Shown here in pieces: positions 27,628-36,454 of a stretch of DNA of 64,000 nucleotides. This stretch comes from an uncultured Nitrospirales bacterium. GTDB taxonomy: Bacteria > Nitrospirota > Nitrospiria > Nitrospirales > UBA8639. The notes under the pieces are model-generated. The model ran no database searches and had not been told where the DNA came from. It was given only the letters and a program-made list of their open reading frames with translations. The stretch lies in assembly GCA_958295805.1 (NCBI GenBank), contig OY282373.1, forward strand, positions 653,001-717,000. The letters are read 5' to 3'. Each line of letters starts with the position of its first letter. Positions within the stretch are counted from its first letter, which is position 1. The position numbers and the translations under genes are program-made.

Positions 27628-27660
27628 GCCTTCACCTCAACGGGGTGAAGGCTTTTTTAT
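27628..27660 (+). terminator. Rho-independent terminator between pssA and leuA
   Basis: Perfect 9-bp arms GCCTTCACC (27628-27636) and GGTGAAGGC (27644-27652) followed by six T. It lies only about 20 bases before leuA, so it either ends the ilv-psd-pssA transcript or acts as an attenuator in a leuA leader. Confidence 0.85.
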
Positions 27661-27679
27661 TGCGTGAGGAGTGTGAATC

Positions 27680-29227
27680 ATGACGCGACACGTTCGAATT
27701 TTTGATACGACCCTGCGGGACGGAGAACAGTCTCCGGGAGCCAGCATGAACGTTGAAGAAAAAGTGTTGGTGGCGAAACAACTGGCTCGATTGAACGTTG
27801 ACGTTATCGAAGCCGGGTTTGCCATGAGTTCGCCCGGTGATTTTGAGGCGGTCCAACGCATTGGCCGTGAGGTTGAAGGCCCTACAATTTGCAGTCTGGC
27901 CCGCGCCAGACCCGAAGACGTTGACGCGGCTGCGAACGCCTTGAAGGGAGCGCCGAAACCGCGCATTCACACCTTTCTCTCCGCGTCGGATATCCATCTC
28001 GTTCATCAGTTTCACATGACGCGGGATCAAGCCCTCACGCGAGCCGTGGAAATGGTACGGCACGCGCGGGGCTACGTCGACGACGTCGAGTATTCCCCCA
28101 TGGATGCCACGCGATCGGACGTGTCCTATCTGTGCGAAGTCGTGGAAGCGGTCATCGACGCCGGCGCGGGAACGGTGAATATTCCGGACACGGTGGGGTA
28201 CACGACGCCGCAGGAATTCGGAGAAATCATTCGTACCCTCCGGTCCCGCGTCCGTGACTGCGATCGAGCGATCATTTCGGTCCATTGCCACAATGATCTT
28301 GGGTTGGCCGTGGCCAATTCGATGGCGGCGATTCACGCGGGGGCCGGACAAGTGGAATGTACCATCAATGGAATCGGCGAACGGGCGGGCAATGCGTCAT
28401 TGGAGGAAATCGTGATGGGGCTGCGCACCCGTAAAGATTTTTATCAGGCGGAGACCTGCGTTCGCACGGAAGAAATTTCCAAGGCGAGCCGTCTGGTCAG
28501 CAAGATCACCGGCATGGTGGTCCAACCCAATAAAGCCATCGTCGGGGCCAATGCGTTCGCCCATACGTCGGGTATTCATCAGGACGGTCTGCTGAAAGAG
28601 AAACGCACGTATGAAATTATGCGGCCTGAGTCCATCGGATTAACGCAGAGTCGTCTCGTGATGGGAAAGTTGTCGGGTCGTCACGCCTTCCGGGAAGAAT
28701 TGACGAAATTGGGATATTCTCTGACCGATGAAGAAATCAACGCCGCCTTTGATCGATTCAAACGCCTGGCGGATCAGAAAAAGGAATTGTTTGAAGAGGA
28801 TTTGGAGGCCATCGTGTCGGAGGCCGCCACCAAAGTTCCTGAACGGTACTCCTTGAAAGCCATGAGTACGCAAAGCGGGATGAATCAGCTTCCCACCGCA
28901 ACCGTGGAATTGCAGGTGGACGGACGGATTGAAAAGGAAACGGGGACCGGTGATGGGCCGGTCGATGCCGTGTATCGAACGATTGCCCACGTCACGCAAA
29001 CCAGAAGTACCCTGTTGTCCTACGTGGTCAAGGCGATTACCGGCGGGACGGACGCACAAGGCGAGGTGTCCGTGCGTTTGGAACAAGACGGCGAAACCGT
29101 GACCGGCAATGGAGCCGATACCGACATTATCGTGGCCTCGGCCCAAGCATATTTGAACGCGCTGAATAAATTGGCTTTGCAGTTGGAACGTCGGTCCGAT
29201 ACGGGACACAAAATCGGGCTGTGTTAA
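27680..29227 (+). CDS. leuA: 2-isopropylmalate synthase
   Basis: 515 residues. The first committed enzyme of leucine synthesis; it condenses acetyl-CoA with 2-oxoisovalerate. Early motif FDTTLRDGEQSPGASM and the metal-binding HCHNDLGLAVANS mark the HMGL-like TIM barrel. The C-terminal LeuA dimer regulatory domain (about residues 390-510, with TATVELQVDGRIE) gives leucine feedback. A TGAGGAG ribosome site precedes the ATG. Confidence 0.97.
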   Translation: MTRHVRIFDTTLRDGEQSPGASMNVEEKVLVAKQLARLNVDVIEAGFAMSSPGDFEAVQRIGREVEGPTICSLARARPEDVDAAANALKGAPKPRIHTFLSASDIHLVHQFHMTRDQALTRAVEMVRHARGYVDDVEYSPMDATRSDVSYLCEVVEAVIDAGAGTVNIPDTVGYTTPQEFGEIIRTLRSRVRDCDRAIISVHCHNDLGLAVANSMAAIHAGAGQVECTINGIGERAGNASLEEIVMGLRTRKDFYQAETCVRTEEISKASRLVSKITGMVVQPNKAIVGANAFAHTSGIHQDGLLKEKRTYEIMRPESIGLTQSRLVMGKLSGRHAFREELTKLGYSLTDEEINAAFDRFKRLADQKKELFEEDLEAIVSEAATKVPERYSLKAMSTQSGMNQLPTATVELQVDGRIEKETGTGDGPVDAVYRTIAHVTQTRSTLLSYVVKAITGGTDAQGEVSVRLEQDGETVTGNGADTDIIVASAQAYLNALNKLALQLERRSDTGHKIGLC

Positions 29228-29266
29228 ACCTTACGAATTCTCACGAAAAACAGTGAAGGACCCATT

Positions 29267-30379
29267 ATGAAAAAGACGATTACCGTGTTGGCGGGGGACG
29301 GCATTGGCCCAGAGATTATTCCCCCGGCTCTCAACGTTTTACAGGCCGTCGGCACGCGATGCGGGCATTCGTTCGAGTTTGTCCCCGCGGTGGTGGGTGG
29401 GCAGGCCGTTGACGAGACGGGATGGCCGTTGCCGAACGAGACGTTGAAGGTCGCCGGATCCAGTGACGCGGTGTTGTTGGGGGCGGTGGGTGGACCCAAA
29501 TGGGAAGGGCTTGAGTATGAACGACGACCGGAACGAGCGTTGCTCGGCCTGCGAGCGCAACTCGGATTGTTTGCGAATCTCCGTCCGGCCAAACTGTACG
29601 CGGAATTAGCCGATGCGTCCACTCTCAAGCGTGAGGTCATTGACGGAATCGACGTCCTCGTCGTGAGGGAATTGACGGGCGGTATTTATTTCGGTACGCC
29701 CAAAGGCGTCGAGGCCACGCCGACCGGCCACCGAGGATTTAATACCGAAGTCTACACCACTGAAGAAATTACGCGAATTGCGACGATTGCATTTGAAACG
29801 GCCCGTAAGCGACGTCGGCTCGTGACCTCGGTTGATAAAGCCAACGTGCTGGAATCCTCGGAGTTGTGGCGGAAGGTGGTCACGGAGGTTCATCAAACCT
29901 ATCAAGATGTGGAACTGCGGCACATGTACGTCGATAACTGTGCGATGCAATTGATTCGAAATCCCCGGCAGTTTGACGTGCTGGTGACGACCAATTTATT
30001 CGGAGACATTTTGAGTGATGAAGCCGCCATGTTGACGGGATCGATTGGGATGTTGCCGTCGGCCAGCGTTGGCGCGAACGTGGGCATGTATGAACCCATT
30101 CACGGCAGTGCCCCGGATATTGCAGGGCACGACGTTGCCAACCCCATCGGCATGATTGCCTCCGGCGCCATGATGCTGCGACATTCGTTTGACTTAGGGA
30201 AAGAAGCGGACCTCATCGAACGGGCCATTCAACGCGTGCTGGCTCAAGGTTATCGAACCAAAGACATTGAATCTCCGGGCACGAAGCTCGTCGGGACGCA
30301 AGAAATGGGCAGGCTGATTCAGTCCGTTATCCTGAACGACCCCTCCGTCATTCTGAGCGAAGCGAAGGATCTCGGCTGA
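29267..30379 (+). CDS. leuB: 3-isopropylmalate dehydrogenase with repeat-derived C-terminus
   Basis: 370 residues. Motifs AGDGIGPEI at the N-terminus, [24 protein letters not shown] and [12 protein letters not shown] are those of the NAD-dependent leuB family. It oxidatively decarboxylates 3-isopropylmalate. The last roughly 16 residues ([16 protein letters not shown]) are encoded by a dispersed DNA repeat (30347-30372), not by family-conserved sequence, so the native end was probably near GRLIQSV. The active site is complete. Confidence 0.96.
   Translation: MKKTITVLAGDGIGPEIIPPALNVLQAVGTRCGHSFEFVPAVVGGQAVDETGWPLPNETLKVAGSSDAVLLGAVGGPKWEGLEYERRPERALLGLRAQLGLFANLRPAKLYAELADASTLKREVIDGIDVLVVRELTGGIYFGTPKGVEATPTGHRGFNTEVYTTEEITRIATIAFETARKRRRLVTSVDKANVLESSELWRKVVTEVHQTYQDVELRHMYVDNCAMQLIRNPRQFDVLVTTNLFGDILSDEAAMLTGSIGMLPSASVGANVGMYEPIHGSAPDIAGHDVANPIGMIASGAMMLRHSFDLGKEADLIERAIQRVLAQGYRTKDIESPGTKLVGTQEMGRLIQSVILNDPSVILSEAKDLG
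30347..30372 (+). repeat. ATTCTGAGCGAAGCGAA-type dispersed repeat at the 3' end of leuB
   Basis: Contains ATTCTGAGCGAAGCGAAGGA. A related copy is at 14059-14084 and a partial copy (TTATCCTGAAC) lies just upstream at 30326-30337. This short repeat type is known to be scattered in many bacterial genomes. Here it overlaps coding sequence. Confidence 0.8.
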
Positions 30380-30380
30380 G

Positions 30381-31583
30381 ATGCTGCAATCCATTCAAGT
30401 TGGGACCATCGGCACCATAGCCGGTGCAGGAGAGCCCGGATGGACCGGAGACGCGGGACCGGCCACTGCGGCATTGTTGAACGAGCCCAAAAACATTGCC
30501 CTTGACGCGGCCGGCAATCTCTACGTTGCCGATTCCGAAAATCACGTCATCCGAAAGGTTGACGCCCACACGGGGATTATTCAGACGATAGCGGGAACCG
30601 TCGCGGCCGATGCCGTGTCGAGTGCCGCCGAGCCGATGGTCGATCTCGTGGACGACGAGGATCCATTGGCCGACCCCGTGGCCCACCCGGGTGCAGTCTA
30701 CACGCAACAGTCGGACCTGAGCGGCATGGTTCGCTACGTGAGTGGGACGAAATCCGTTGATCGTCGGTTTTCCGGAGACGGCGGTCCGGCGACGCACGCG
30801 ACGCTCAATTTCCCCTCGGCCGTGGCCGTGGCTGATGATGGAACTGTGTATATCGCCGATACGTGGAATCATTGTATTCGCCGGGTGGATCCGCACACTG
30901 CGGTCATCTCCACGATAGCCGGGACCGGTCAGGCGAAATGGTCCGGCGATGGTGGCCCGGCTGAGAACGCCGCGTTGAATGAACCCGTCGCCTTGGCTCT
31001 TGACGGACGGGGTCGGTTGTACGTCGCGGATCAAAGCAATAACCGAGTCCGCCGGATCGATCTGACTTCGGGACTGATTACCACAGTCGTCGGGACTGGC
31101 GAATCAGGCTATAACGGTGATGGATCCCCGGGCACGGAAACCGCGCTGGCCGGCCCGAGTGGTCTCGCCGTTGATCGAGACGGGTCTCTGTACATTGCCG
31201 ATACGTTCAGCAGCCGGATTCGCAAATTCGATGGACGGACCGGGACGATGGAGACGGTGATCGGAGGAACCGGCGAGTTTCAATTCGTGCCGGGGGAGAA
31301 TGAAGCCTCTCCCAATGTGTCTCGACCCTATGCCATTGCCCTCCATCCGGACGGTCGCCTGTTCATCACGGATACGGATCATCACTTGATTCGGATTTGG
31401 GATTTTCAGAAACACGAAATGTCCCTGTTGGCCGGAAACGGGAGAGCAGAGTTTTCCGGTGACGGTCAGAACCCTCTGAACAGTAGCTTGAATTACCCGT
31501 TCGGGGTGGCGTTGGACTCTCACGGGCACGTGTACATCGCGGACACCTTCAGCCATCGGATCCGCGTCATTGTTCATGCGTAG
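30381..31583 (+). CDS. NHL-repeat beta-propeller protein
   Basis: 400 residues. Five to six repeats follow the pattern GT-x-AGTG-x-GDGGPA then L-N-P-x-A-x-D, with blade ends such as LYVADSENHVIRKVD and VYIADTWNHCIRRVD. This is the NHL six-bladed propeller. No signal peptide is seen, so it is probably cytoplasmic. It starts two bases after the leuB stop, which suggests cotranscription, but I know of no biochemical link to leucine synthesis. Function unknown. Confidence 0.8.
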   Translation: MLQSIQVGTIGTIAGAGEPGWTGDAGPATAALLNEPKNIALDAAGNLYVADSENHVIRKVDAHTGIIQTIAGTVAADAVSSAAEPMVDLVDDEDPLADPVAHPGAVYTQQSDLSGMVRYVSGTKSVDRRFSGDGGPATHATLNFPSAVAVADDGTVYIADTWNHCIRRVDPHTAVISTIAGTGQAKWSGDGGPAENAALNEPVALALDGRGRLYVADQSNNRVRRIDLTSGLITTVVGTGESGYNGDGSPGTETALAGPSGLAVDRDGSLYIADTFSSRIRKFDGRTGTMETVIGGTGEFQFVPGENEASPNVSRPYAIALHPDGRLFITDTDHHLIRIWDFQKHEMSLLAGNGRAEFSGDGQNPLNSSLNYPFGVALDSHGHVYIADTFSHRIRVIVHA

Positions 31584-31609
31584 GCGAGCAGGGAGACCAA
31601 CGAAACGCG

Positions 31610-32620
31610 ATGAAGAAAAAATCGGCCTATACCGTTGCCGTCGTGGGGGCCACCGGCGCCGTGGGAGCGGAGATGCTGGCGACCTTGGAAGCGCGAACGT
31701 TTCCCGTTGACCGCCTGCTTCCGTTCGCGTCATCCAAATCCGCCGGTGGACACGTGAGATTTCGCGGCGCCGAGGTCAACGTTCACGTGCTCACCAAAGA
31801 CTCGTTTCGCGGGGTTGACGTCGCGTTGTTTTCAGCCGGAACCGACGTGAGTAAAGAATACGCGCCGATTGCAGCCAAGGCCGGCGCCGTGGTCATCGAC
31901 AATAGTTCGGCTTGGCGCATGGATCCGCGGGTCCCGTTGGTGGTCCCCGAAGTGAACCGCCACGATCTTGAGAACCATCAAGGCCTGATTGCTAATCCCA
32001 ACTGCTCCACCATCCAGATGGTCGTTGCGCTCAAACCGTTGCACGACCATGGGACGATCACGCGGGTCGTGGTCTCGACGTATCAATCGGTTTCAGGCAC
32101 GGGAAAAGAAGCCATGGATGAACTGGCGGAACAATGTCGCCGTCTGATGAATTTCGACGACGTTCACCCAACCGTGTATCCCCATCAAATCGCTTTTAAC
32201 TGTTTGCCTCACATTGATGACTTTCTGCCGTCGGGTTCTACCAAAGAAGAAGTGAAGATGGTGAATGAAACGAAAAAGATTCTGGGTGACCCGTCGATTG
32301 GGATTTCCGCGACGACCGTCCGAGTGCCGGTGTTTATCAGTCACGCGGAATCCATCAACGTTGAAACGAAGAAGAAGTTGTCCGTGCAGGAGGCGCGTGC
32401 GATTCTCTCAACGGCTCCGGGCGTGCAACTGTATGATGACCCCTCGCGGCGTTTGTATCCCATGCCGATTGACGCGGTGGGAACCGATGCGGTGTTTGTC
32501 GGACGGATTCGAGAAGATGAGTCGATTCCCAACGGGCTGAATCTGTGGGTGGTGGCGGATAATTTACGAAAAGGAGCCGCCCTCAATGCGGTACAGATTG
32601 CCGAGGCCGTGGTGAGGTGA
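31610..32620 (+). CDS. asd: Aspartate-semialdehyde dehydrogenase
   Basis: 336 residues. N-terminal nucleotide-binding motif GATGAVGAEML and catalytic cysteine C132 in ANPNCSTIQMV identify the enzyme, which makes the branch-point aldehyde for lysine, threonine, methionine and diaminopimelate. ISHAESINVE near residue 245 carries the usual catalytic histidine region. A DUF2905 gene follows three bases later. Confidence 0.96.
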   Translation: MKKKSAYTVAVVGATGAVGAEMLATLEARTFPVDRLLPFASSKSAGGHVRFRGAEVNVHVLTKDSFRGVDVALFSAGTDVSKEYAPIAAKAGAVVIDNSSAWRMDPRVPLVVPEVNRHDLENHQGLIANPNCSTIQMVVALKPLHDHGTITRVVVSTYQSVSGTGKEAMDELAEQCRRLMNFDDVHPTVYPHQIAFNCLPHIDDFLPSGSTKEEVKMVNETKKILGDPSIGISATTVRVPVFISHAESINVETKKKLSVQEARAILSTAPGVQLYDDPSRRLYPMPIDAVGTDAVFVGRIREDESIPNGLNLWVVADNLRKGAALNAVQIAEAVVR

Positions 32621-32623
32621 GCC

Positions 32624-32869
32624 GTGCCTGACTTCAGCGGGCTTGGAAAACTGATCATCGTCATGGGTTTCGGGCTTGTGATCCTCGGCCTTCTGATTTC
32701 ACTGCTCGGCAAGTTGCCGAGTGAAGGCAACGGGCTTGGCTGGCTGGGAAAGCTGCCCGGCGATCTGTTCATCAAACGTGATCAGTTCACGTTCTACTTT
32801 CCTCTGACCACCAGTATCATCATCAGTATCGTAGGCAGTCTCCTTCTTTATTTCTTCATGAAACGGTGA
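32624..32869 (+). CDS. DUF2905 small membrane protein
   Basis: 81 residues with two hydrophobic helices (about 6-28 and 55-77) and the family-typical LGKLPGDLFIKRDQFTFYFPL between them. GTG start closely follows asd, and the stop overlaps the start region of the SpoIID-like gene. DUF2905 proteins have no assigned function. Confidence 0.88.
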   Translation: MPDFSGLGKLIIVMGFGLVILGLLISLLGKLPSEGNGLGWLGKLPGDLFIKRDQFTFYFPLTTSIIISIVGSLLLYFFMKR

Positions 32870-32871
32870 GC

Positions 32872-34050
32872 ATGTCGATCTCCTGCACGGTCCGCGTTCT
32901 TCTGCTCGTCGTCAGTACCGGCCTCTGGTCTGATCCGACTCAAGTGTACGGGGCGGATCGCGTTCGCGTTGCCCTTTCTGAACGTGCCGATCGCGTCACG
33001 GTCACGTCTGCGCGTGGACTTCGTCTCAGCCTGCCTTCCGGAGATCGGGTCGATTCCTCCGTAATGGTCAGTCGGCAGGGACGTGAATTATCCGTCAACA
33101 ACGCGCGCGTTCAAGGAAAACGGATTCGGATTCAGGGGAATGGTGAAGCCTTGTACCTTATTCTGAAAGAATCGTCTCCTGAATCGAAGCGTCGTCATTG
33201 GGTGGTGAACGGAGGTCTGGAGATTGCCGTGCAGGGTGCCGCGCTCTTGGTCGTGAATCGCGTGCCCCTCGAAGAGTACGTCGAGGGAGTGGTGGGTTCA
33301 GAAGTCAACCCCGAATGGCATGAAGAAGTCCTGAAAACCCAGGCCGTTGCCGCACGGACTTACGTGTTGCACAAAAAACTTGAAAACAAGGATCGACCGT
33401 TTGACGTGTATGCGGGCGTTCAGGATCAGGTATATGCCGGTCGACGCCGCGTCAACGATGCTGTCCATCATGCCGTCAAGGCAACGCGTGGCCAAGTGAT
33501 CACCTACGAAGGTCGCCCCATTTTCGCGGCGTATTCCTCAACGGCCGCAGGGCACACGGAAGATGCCGTGAACGTCTGGGCCAAAGATTTTCCCTATTTA
33601 CGAGGCGTGGAATGTCCGTTTGATCAGGAGTCGCCTCGTTACGAGTGGCACGTTGCCATCGCGTTCGACGTGATCGAATTTCGACTCCGAGAAGAAGGCT
33701 ACGCCATGGGGTGGCTCGCGACGCTCACGCCGTACAGCATGACCAAGGCCGGTCGGGTCAATGAGGTGCGGATTCTGCACTCCGGCGGTGAACTCATCGT
33801 CACGGGACAAGACTTTCGTCGTATCCTTGGGTATGCCACGTTGTTCAGTACGCAGTTTCATATTGACCGTATCGGGCGAGACGTGGCGTTTTCAGGCAAG
33901 GGCGCCGGGCACGGCGTCGGCCTGTGCCAGTGGGGCGCCAAGGAGATGGCGGAATTGGGGTACCGCTATCAATCCATCCTGCACTATTACTATCCGGGAA
34001 CGGAGATCGTCCCGCGTGATCGGGTGCTCATGACCTCGCCTTCGTTCTAG
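32872..34050 (+). CDS. SpoIID/LytB-domain protein
   Basis: 392 residues from ATG; a GTG two codons earlier (32866) would overlap the DUF2905 stop. An N-terminal signal sequence (VRVLLLVVSTGLWS) precedes the SpoIID domain: VPLEEYVEGVVGSEVNPEWHEEVL, here spanning about residues 128-150, then AVAARTYVL, and near the C-terminus GHGVGLCQWGAKEMA. In sporulators SpoIID is a lytic transglycosylase; in Gram-negative non-sporulators the domain is thought to act on peptidoglycan. It is followed by queA. Confidence 0.9.
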   Translation: MSISCTVRVLLLVVSTGLWSDPTQVYGADRVRVALSERADRVTVTSARGLRLSLPSGDRVDSSVMVSRQGRELSVNNARVQGKRIRIQGNGEALYLILKESSPESKRRHWVVNGGLEIAVQGAALLVVNRVPLEEYVEGVVGSEVNPEWHEEVLKTQAVAARTYVLHKKLENKDRPFDVYAGVQDQVYAGRRRVNDAVHHAVKATRGQVITYEGRPIFAAYSSTAAGHTEDAVNVWAKDFPYLRGVECPFDQESPRYEWHVAIAFDVIEFRLREEGYAMGWLATLTPYSMTKAGRVNEVRILHSGGELIVTGQDFRRILGYATLFSTQFHIDRIGRDVAFSGKGAGHGVGLCQWGAKEMAELGYRYQSILHYYYPGTEIVPRDRVLMTSPSF

Positions 34051-34116
34051 CCCGTTCTCTTCGCCGTCCTGGTTCTTCGTAATTGGTCAACTTCCCCTTG
34101 TGCGGTGATCGACGCC

Positions 34117-35139
34117 ATGCGGCTCTCCGACTTTGACTTTCCTTTTGATGAATCGTTGATTGCCCCGTATCCGGTGAATCCAAGGGATCACGCACGCTTG
34201 TTGATCGTGCCGCGAAACCGTGACGCGGCCTTTCGGCACGCGCAGGTGAAAGACTTGCCGACCTTGCTGCAATCCGGTGACGTTGTCGTGCTGAACGACA
34301 CGAAAGTCATGCCCGCCAGATTGTCGGGCATGAAGCGGTCCGGTGGCGGGAAGGTCGAAGCGTTATTGGTTCGGCCCATAGAAGACACAACGTGGGAAGT
34401 CTTGTTGAAAGGCCACGTTCGCGTTGGGCAGATCATCCAGTTTCAAGATGAGGCAACGGCCGAGGTCATCGAACGCAGCCGGGAACGAACGGTTGTGCGT
34501 ATCCAGACGCGAGGAACCGTCAAGGATCTCCTTGACTCCATCGGGGAAATGCCGCTGCCTCCGTATATCAAACGACCCGCGGATGAGCGGGACAACACGT
34601 CCTATCAAACGGTCTTCGCCCGAACGGAGGGTGCCGTTGCCGCGCCCACGGCCGGACTGCATTTTACCGAGGCCCTACTTGAGACACTCCAACGGAAGCG
34701 CATTCAACTCACGACGATCACGCTCCACGTCGGTCCCGGGACCTTTCGGCCCGTGATCGTTGACAACGTCCATGACCACCGCATGGACGCCGAGTGGTTT
34801 GAGATTTCTGAGGAAACGGCGACGTGCCTCAATGCGGCAAAAGCCGAGGGCCGGAGAATTATCGCGGTCGGCACGACGTCCGTTCGGACGCTGGAATCCG
34901 CGGTGCGCGAAGCAGGAGCTATTCAGCCGGGTCACGGCGAAACCCGCCTCTTCATTACTCCCGGGTTTCAATTTCAAATGGTTGACGCGCTCCTGACCAA
35001 TTTTCATCTGCCGCGCACCACGCTGCTCATGCTGGTCTCGGCCTTCGCCGGTCTCGACCACGTGCGCGCCGCTTACGAAGAAGCCGTCAAAACCCGATAC
35101 CGGTTGTACAGCTACGGCGACGCCATGCTGATTCAATAA
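34117..35139 (+). CDS. queA: S-adenosylmethionine:tRNA ribosyltransferase-isomerase
   Basis: 340 residues. Makes epoxyqueuosine at tRNA wobble guanosine 34. Family landmarks: LSDFDFPFDESLIAPYP at the start, VLNDTKVMPARL, GTVAAPTAGLHFT as EGAVAAPTAGLHFT, TLHVGPGTFRPV and LLTNFHLPRTTLLMLVSAF near the end. The ATG at 34117 matches family starts better than the GTG four codons upstream. Confidence 0.96.
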   Translation: MRLSDFDFPFDESLIAPYPVNPRDHARLLIVPRNRDAAFRHAQVKDLPTLLQSGDVVVLNDTKVMPARLSGMKRSGGGKVEALLVRPIEDTTWEVLLKGHVRVGQIIQFQDEATAEVIERSRERTVVRIQTRGTVKDLLDSIGEMPLPPYIKRPADERDNTSYQTVFARTEGAVAAPTAGLHFTEALLETLQRKRIQLTTITLHVGPGTFRPVIVDNVHDHRMDAEWFEISEETATCLNAAKAEGRRIIAVGTTSVRTLESAVREAGAIQPGHGETRLFITPGFQFQMVDALLTNFHLPRTTLLMLVSAFAGLDHVRAAYEEAVKTRYRLYSYGDAMLIQ

Positions 35140-35508
35140 CCCAACGCTTCAATCAACTTGATTACGAAAACCAGAACCCTCTGAGAGAGGAGAAACAAGA
35201 TGAAGGGGGACGACCTCCTAGCCTACCGGATCCTGCAAAGAGAAAGCGACGACTTACTGTTGGAAGCAGAACAACGATTCGTTTCCCTGGTCCACGATTT
35301 TCGCCTGTTTTCGCACGACGGAGGTGCGGTAGGTTTTCCGAGGTTGAATCGAAAAGACATACTTGGATACAGCGGTGGCTAGGGGGATGCGTCCCTCTCC
35401 AGGTCGCCAACCGCATCACGATCCGGATCGCTGCCGTTGCAGGGGGACCTCTCTTCCTGTCTTCTTCTTGCCTTGATCCCAAAATGGGACTATGCTAGAG
35501 TTCCGGTG
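35140..35508. other. Intergenic region with a possible 60-codon ORF and the higBA promoter
   Basis: An ORF at 35200-35382 (60 residues, MKGDDLLAYRIL onward) has a good GAGAGGAG ribosome site eight bases before its ATG, but its product resembles nothing I know and it may be spurious. The end of the region carries the higBA promoter. Confidence 0.4.
35468..35496 (+). promoter_or_regulatory. higBA promoter with operator between -35 and -10
   Basis: TTGCCT (35468-35473) and TATGCT (35491-35496) are 17 bases apart. Inside the spacer is an inverted repeat TCCCA-AAA-TGGGA (35477-35489), well placed for the HigA antitoxin or the HigBA complex to block RNA polymerase. Confidence 0.6.
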
Positions 35509-35811
35509 ATGAGGATTATCGCGGTGGCGACCCTGAAGGCTTTCTTCGACGTTAGGCTCGCTCACGCCGATGCTCGTGAGCCGGTGATGGCTTGGTATCG
35601 ACAGGTCAAAGCCGCAGATTGGGCGAACCCAGCCGACGTCAAACGGGACATTCGCAGCGCAAGCATCCTCAAGGACGGCCGCGTGGTGTTCAACGTCGCG
35701 GGCAACACGTACCGCATCGTGGTGTGGATCAACTATCCCTACCGGGTCGTCTACATCCGTTTCATCGGCACCCATCGGATGTACAACGCCATTGATGCTC
35801 AGACGATTTGA
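35509..35811 (+). CDS. higB: HigB-family mRNA interferase toxin
   Basis: 100 residues. The pattern LKAFFDVRLAHADAREPVMAWYRQV, at about residues 9-33, then WANPADVKRDIRSASILKDGRVVFNVAGNTYRI (35-67) and RVVYIRFIGTHRMYNAID is the HigB (PF09907-type) toxin, a ribosome-associated endoribonuclease. It precedes its antitoxin, as usual for hig loci. The ATG at 35509 lies shortly after a good promoter. The protein looks intact. Confidence 0.9.
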   Translation: MRIIAVATLKAFFDVRLAHADAREPVMAWYRQVKAADWANPADVKRDIRSASILKDGRVVFNVAGNTYRIVVWINYPYRVVYIRFIGTHRMYNAIDAQTI

Positions 35812-35821
35812 GGGTCGAACC

Positions 35822-36202
35822 ATGGAAATCGCACCGATCAAGACCAAACGGGACTACCGCCGCACGCTTAAGGAGATTGAGGGTCTGATGGCGGCCCGCC
35901 GCAACACACCGGAAGGTGACCGTCTCGACGTCCTGGTCACGCTGGTGGAAGCCTGGGAAGCCAAGCACTACCCGCTCAATCTGCCGGACCCAGTCGCCGC
36001 GATCCGCCACCACATGGAGCAGAACGGCTTGGCGGCGAAGAACATGATTCCTTACTTGGGCAGCCGCAACCGGGTCTACGAAGTGTTGAACCGCAAGCGG
36101 CCGCTGAGCCTAAAGATGATCTGGCGACTGCACAAGGGCTTGGGAATCCCAGCCGAATCCCTGATCAAAGTCGACGATGGCGCGTCGGTCCAACGTGCCT
36201 GA
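35822..36202 (+). CDS. higA: HigA-family antitoxin with helix-turn-helix
   Basis: 126 residues, starting 10 bases after higB. A helical N-terminal part (MEIAPIKTKRDYRRTLKEIE) is followed by a C-terminal XRE-type helix-turn-helix (AIRHHMEQNGLAAKNMIPYLG, RNRVYEVLNRKRPLSLKMIWRL, about residues 60-105). This is the usual partner of the HigB type seen upstream. It should neutralise the toxin and repress the operon through the spacer palindrome. Confidence 0.9.
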   Translation: MEIAPIKTKRDYRRTLKEIEGLMAARRNTPEGDRLDVLVTLVEAWEAKHYPLNLPDPVAAIRHHMEQNGLAAKNMIPYLGSRNRVYEVLNRKRPLSLKMIWRLHKGLGIPAESLIKVDDGASVQRA

Positions 36203-36268
36203 CTCGCTATTCAAATGCACCATGTCGCATAGCTCTTGATCGAGTTCACAAGACAATGTTTCGGCGTT

Positions 36269-36454
36269 ATGAAAAACAAAATCACATATACGGATGAGCC
36301 CCTTGGCAAAGTAAGCGTGATTAAAGATTTTCTCCCACCGCCGGACAAATTGGTGTTTCGCCGGGACCATGTCAAGGTCACGATGTCTTTGAGCAAATCG
36401 AGCGTTGATTTTTTCAAGAGGATCAATGATGAGAATCATCGTTCCTCCGATTAA
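36269..36454 (+). pseudogene. Truncated ribbon-helix-helix (CopG-like) antitoxin
   Basis: 61 residues. The start (MKNKITYTDEPLGKVSVIKDFLP) and VKVTMSLSKSSVDFFK match a family of CopG-like antitoxins as I remember it. Those normally continue with a helix such as HNTQYQKMIRRLLD. Here the frame instead runs into ENHRSSD and stops inside the start of the methylase gene. The second helix of the DNA-binding fold is lost, so it is probably non-functional. No toxin partner is seen. Confidence 0.6.

Noticed and set aside
27513-27679. Leucine leader peptide for leuA attenuation
   Set aside because: Small frames before the terminator contain no run of leucine codons.
35200-35382. Small gene of 60 codons after queA
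   Set aside because: It has a good ribosome site but no similarity I recognise and no supporting context, so it is mentioned only within the intergenic entry.
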